A stretch of DNA of 64,000 bases from Anthopleura xanthogrammica (Eukaryota; Cnidaria; Anthozoa; Actiniaria; Actiniidae). Made by a program: the position numbers and the translations under genes. The notes under the pieces are model-generated. The model saw only the letters and a list, made by a program, of their open reading frames with translations, ran no database searches and was not told where the DNA came from. Below are positions 26,801 to 32,800 of the stretch, one piece after another; position 1 is the first letter of the stretch; each line of letters begins with the position of its first letter. The stretch covers positions 17,734,230 to 17,798,229 of the forward strand of contig OZ025207.1 of assembly GCA_964019055.1 (NCBI GenBank). Reading direction: 5' to 3'.

Positions 26801-29800
26801 TGATGATGACTGTGATGATGATAAATGACAATGATGATAAATGATGATGATGAGGATGATGATGATAAATAATGATGATGGTGATGATGATAAATGATGA
26901 TGATGATAAATAATGATGATGATGATGAGTGATGGTGATGATGATGGTGATAAATGATGATAAATGATGATGATAAATGATGATGATGATAAATGATGAT
27001 AATGGTGATGATGATAAATGATGATGATGATAATGATGATGATAAATAATGATGATGATGATGATGGCATCTTATTTTATAACGTGAGGACTGCGGAGAA
27101 CCCCTTAAAGTAAGGTAACTGAGACTCGAAATTTAGTATTTGATGATTAAAAAAAACTAACCCCTCCCCCCCCCCCCCCCCCCCCCCCGGGTCATCCAGA
27201 TCCCCGATAATTCAGCCAGAGATTCGGTTTCTCTGTTTTGCCTGTACTAATGCTTTTGATTAATTCTTTCTGTTGAAGGTCATGCAACATCTTGGTCATA
27301 TTTTAGGAATCTTTGCTCAAGTTTTACCATCACCTGACCTCCAAGAAGGTATTGTACTTCTAATTTACGCAGATATTGTTTCAAGTCGAGGCATTTGGGT
27401 CAGCAATACAGTACATTTATGTAAACTGGCCCAAATGTCATAACTTAAAGCAATTGTGTAACTCTGTATCTGCTATTGTCTATTTAAGTCTTAAGGCTGG
27501 TTCACACTTAACATAAGCATAATTATTATATGGCAAGGTCATTTCACGCGCTATGATTGGTCAATTTGCGGTCCATAACGTACGGTACGGACCGAAAATC
27601 AAAATTGTCTCTCCTAGCCTTGCCATATGGTAAATATCTTATTAACCTCGTTTGCTCGGTCCGTACCGTATGTTATGGATCCTCGTTTTTTTTTGTTTTT
27701 TTGTTTCACTTTTTTTATGGCCCGCGCGCTTACGCTTGGGCCGTAAGGCATGGAAAAAACACGACATTTTTTGGTGATAAAATGAACAAGTACTTTTTTT
27801 TATTTGGACATATTTTTACTCTCGAGAGCCAATAAACGGTTCATCAAGCAAGATCACACTAAGAAGTACTTATTCCACTGGAAAATTTTCTTTATTATAA
27901 GCTAGGGAATTGTTATCAGAGACCCCAGTTTTCGATATGCTCAGCTGTCGTTCTCTGTAAATGTTTTAAAATCACCAAATTATTCGTATCATAGTGCGGA
28001 AGGAGGTATAAGAGGTTAGCGCTATCGAGAATATCTCCTAGATATTTCAATAATATAAGCTATGTGGAATGCTAGAACTTTTAAGCCATTACTGGTTCTT
28101 TGATGATCAAGACGTTGTTTTTCTAAACACGTTATTTCGTAAAGCAGAGAAGTTGTAAGAGATCTCGGTTTTTCAGTCAGGTCAAGAAAATTAGATTTTT
28201 CTTCAGTTTCCTTAGCCTGAGAAAACAGATGTCCTATGTTTGTGAGCGCTATCACCTGTAGTTTGTGGTGGTGGGCGTCACCAAGACCTTGAGTGGTCAT
28301 ATCAGCCATTGGGCAGGCGTAGCGAGGTAGGAGAATCTGGGGGGGAGGGGGGCACCTAGAATATAAACTTATTACCAAAAAATTTTATACGCGAGTGGCA
28401 TTGACATCATACATCAAAGAAAAAAAGGCGGCCGCCCCCTCGCCCCACGTCGCTTCGCCACTGATATCAGCTAATTTTAACTTTTAAATTTTAGTTTGTC
28501 TCTTGCCGCTTATGCTATTTTTAAGAAAACTTTTAAGGAGTATAAAAACAAAGCCTAATAGATACGCCTACCACCTGCTGACGGGTGTTGCACAGTTCTC
28601 TTCTCCTTCTCCTCTCCCTTCGCCTTTCATACTCCGCGATTCTTTTCTGATCGAGCTCATCACAGACGGCGCTCGTTTACGCCACTCCTGCCAGTTGTTG
28701 ACAGTAGATTGCCATACGTCGAGTACGTGACCGCAATTCAGAACGTTCTTACGGGTGTCCTTAAAAACAAAACCGAATCAAAAGCTAAAAACAAGCAATT
28801 ATAGAAACTGTTCGAGTTCTTCTTCTTCTTTTTTTTATGTACATGTTTTCTTATACTTTTTTTTTTTTTTTTTTTCGTGGTTGTTCGTGGTGTAGTCTTC
28901 CCGAAGAAGTTATTTTTGTTGTTCGTTATAGTTGTAGTTGTTATTGTCGGTGGTGGTTTTTCTCCTATATTTTTTCCTTTATTCCCTCTACTAGAATAAC
29001 ACGGAGACATTACTGAGGCATTTTCAGTTCTTGAATCAAGAATTAATTGATTATTAATAAGATTAAGAATCTCACAACCTATTCATTAAATTGGTTCCTT
29101 TTGGTGTTACTAATAAGATTCTCCTCTTCGCCCATTATTAACCGAAAAAGTTTAAGTTCAATTTGTTAATGGAGAATCAGTTAGGGCACTGGGCGAGCAG
29201 TTAGAGCACGGCCGCGGGTTATTTACAATATATACTTAAGAAACTTTCAGTCTGTCATGCTGCTCATTCCTGGGGGGGGGGGGGGGGTACTCCCTATAAT
29301 GGACTATACGGGGATGGTCCGCCCGAAATGGGTACTTTTTTCAGGCCGCAGGTATAGAAAAGGGGTGGAAATTTGTGAGTTTTGGTATAAAAAGGGATAG
29401 ATTTTCTTCAAGGGTATATGAAAGGGGTACCTTCTCAGGCAAAAAGGTACATAAAAGGAGTACTTTTTTGCTAAAATTTGGTATAGAAAAGGGTAAGGGG
29501 TCGAGAGTCCGGGCGGAGCATCCCCGTGTGAAACAACCCGAAGTACCCCCCCGGTGCTCATTCTTTATTGATCACATACATGTTTTACCTCTTTTGTTTA
29601 TTCTACTCGAGCCACATAACAAAACCATTTTGTTAAACAAAGCAATTCAATCGACTAATAAACTAGTTATGTTTGGATAGTGTTAAAAGACTTTTCAAAA
29701 GCGAGTTTCCGTATTTCCGAAAAACATCTCCCAGCAATTTCAAAAAACAGCATGTGTTATTTCCGTGGCCACTTAAAAAAAAATATTATTCTATGGTCCT

Positions 29801-32800
29801 CCGTAAACTCCTACGGATTAAAATCATCTTAAAAGCGCCAAACGCTAGAATCTTTTATAAGTTTTGATCTTTTGATTTATCGCGTCTGCACAGTCTAACT
29901 TCATTGTTTTTAGTTCACAATACGAATCAGTAGAGCTATATAGAGCGTCTTCCTCTGTAACAAACAGCCGAGGCAGGTTGTTTTAGAGGTTCTCGCCGTC
30001 GTTTTCCTGAGCGGTTACTCGTTTTTCAGCTGCAAAACGTCTCTTACGAAGACCTACCAAAAGTTACCATCGATAAAACCTAGGTTTTTCATCTTCTTAG
30101 CTTTCTAGAACACACTGAGCTAAGTTTAGGCTCAGATTTCAACCGTCGGGGTTTCGTACGCGCCCGCGATACTCTCCCCCTTGACACTAAGCTAAGTTAA
30201 GTGCAAAAAAAGCAAAGCTTTTCATGGATACGATGGGCTAATTGTCTTTATATGTTGTTTTGTTTTTTTTCCTTCTTCCTCTTCTTATGAAGCCCCGTTG
30301 ATTTTATATCGTTAAAGAACTATCTAGTGTTTAATGGGAACGAAAAGCCTTAGTTTAACATGCACTCATAATAATGGCCCAATAGATGACATTAATATAT
30401 TGTTTCTTAGATAGCCGTGTTAGTAGACTAGCAGGAGCCCATGGTTTCCTATAACTAAAATTTTTCATATACTTTTTTTTCTTGATGGTCAACTTTTTTT
30501 TTTTTTTTTGCATATGACTAATATACCTATTAAATATAATTATTTTATACTAGTAAAGTTAGCCACTATGCATAAATCTAGGAAGCGGAGACCGCTGAGG
30601 ATCACGAGAAACATTATACTGCAGCATGAGGATGCTCACAGGAGATGAAGCTATAAAAATCCCAAGATTGTCAATAGTTATCAAAACATTTATCTACCCG
30701 GCATAATATTTGCTGTTCTCACCGTTGCACCATCTGCTTTGTAGCTTTTCTTTTTATAAACTATCACGTGACTAATGGTAAAAATGGCATTCATGGTTAG
30801 CGTCAGTCAGTCAGTCACCTCCCTGCGTCAGTTAAGCATTTCATGTCGTGAAAGACTCCGGGAAAGATAGGCTTTTAAAGGCTTGCAAACCTTTTGTACC
30901 CTGATGTTTACGAGATGGTCTTCAAATACATGAATATCTAATAATGAGACTTTCTCTCGCAAAAACGTGTTTTCGAATAGAATTCGGTTTTATGGCATGT
31001 TTCCTAGCGTTGTCATGGATACTTCTTGCGTCATTTTTGCGTCTGGTATCATCCTTGACATTGCAAACCAGCACTAATTCATTCACATTTGGTCTAATCT
31101 GGCGAAAAGACACTACAAAGACCAAGATTGAGGGAAAACTTTCTCACCTGGTATCATCTTTGACATTGCAAACCAGCATTAATTCATTCACATTTGGTCT
31201 AATCTGGCGAAAAGACACTACAAAGACCAAGACTGAGGGAAAGACTTTCTGGTATCATCTTTGACATTGCAAACCAGCACTAATTCATTCACATTTGGTC
31301 TCACTGACATGAAGACACTACAAGGACTAAGACTTAGAGGTACTTTGTTGCAGCATTTTTAAGGCAACACAACCAAAACCATTCACATTTTTGGTCTCAC
31401 CTTGCGAAAACATACTACAAGGAAATAAAACAGCCAAAACCATTCACATCTGGTCTCACTTAGAGGAAAGATACTACAAGGAGGAATAAGACTTCTATAT
31501 AGAGAAAGAGAGACTTTCTGATAGCAGTTAAGTATAAGATAGCGCAAAAACATGCACACTTGGTCTCGCCGGCTTAGAAAAGACACAAGCGCGAAAACCA
31601 AGAGCGCAAGAACATTCAAATTTTGTCTCGTCTGGAAAAAAGGCACAACAAGAAACAAGATTTAGAGGGAGAGACTTTGTCGTAGCATTTTAAGGGAGCA
31701 AGACAGCCAAAACCATTCACATTTGGTCTCAACTAGCGAAAACTAAGGTCCTTGAAGAAACTACGGTGGGAAAAATGAATATGACCATGAATTCTTCAGT
31801 GTCACCTGAAGATTGCCACGTTTATGCTCAATATGAGATGGGCTACGGATCTGACAGAAAAGGTCTTCTAAGTCTTGACAAAGAACTCGTTCAAAATCAC
31901 ACTAACATAGCCCTGGCCTCGGCTGTCCTTCGCTGTTTACTGCTTGTACTATCTATCATGGGTAACTCAGTTGTTATTGCCACAGTTCTGTACTTTAGGG
32001 AGCTACATGTGACAGCTAACTGGTTTTTGGTCAATCTGGCTTCAGCTAATCTTTTTACGGCCATTTTGACCCAAACTTGGTTCGCCGTTTCTATGTTTTT
32101 AGCCTTAGCAGGAGACTCTAGGTCTTGCACAGCGCGCTTTCGTTTTGTCTTAGATCTTCTTGGGATGGTAGCTGTTAATGTTTCGATTGGGAGCCTATTC
32201 TTAGTGACTATGGACAGATATATCGCTATCTCTCACAGCCTTAGATATGCCACGCTTCTCAACGAGAAGAGAGTGGCATTCCTCATATCCTTTTCCTGGA
32301 TATTCAGCGTTGCTTTGAGCTCATTTCGAACTTTTGTGCCATCCATGAGATCTGTTATTGCCTTTTCGTGGTTTTTGTTTCTTATCGTTATAACGTTTAT
32401 CATGACATTCATTGACTTGAAACTTTTATGTATTTCTAAAACACAGTCTTCCAAGATTGTCAACCAGACCAAACTAGTCAATCCTAATGCACTTTGCAAG
32501 AAAGAAAGGCGTGGGCTAGCAACCGCGGCTTGCATTACTGCAGCCTTGATATTTTGCTATGTTCCACACATCTGCGTGGAAATCTTGTATCAGAATTCAA
32601 ACCTTCTGGAAAATATTTCAACTTTGAGGCTTGTATACCAGGCAACAATATCTCTTTATCTTTCAAACCCCAGCCTTAATCCATATTTGTACTTCCTGAG
32701 GAGTAAACGGCTGAGACGGTACAGTTTAAAACTTGTGAAGAAATTCAGGAACCGTTAAAAGATGCGGGATTGCAATGGCAAGCATTTTTTTCCTACGGCA

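Noticed and set aside
26625..27070. Asp-rich and Ser/Ile-rich open frames
   Set aside because: They are products of the GAT microsatellite in IPO4 intron 32.
30944..31264. 106-codon frame upstream of the GPCR
   Set aside because: It is the tandem array read in frame (the unit of 105 is divisible by three). The repeats degrade with stops further on and no domain is seen.
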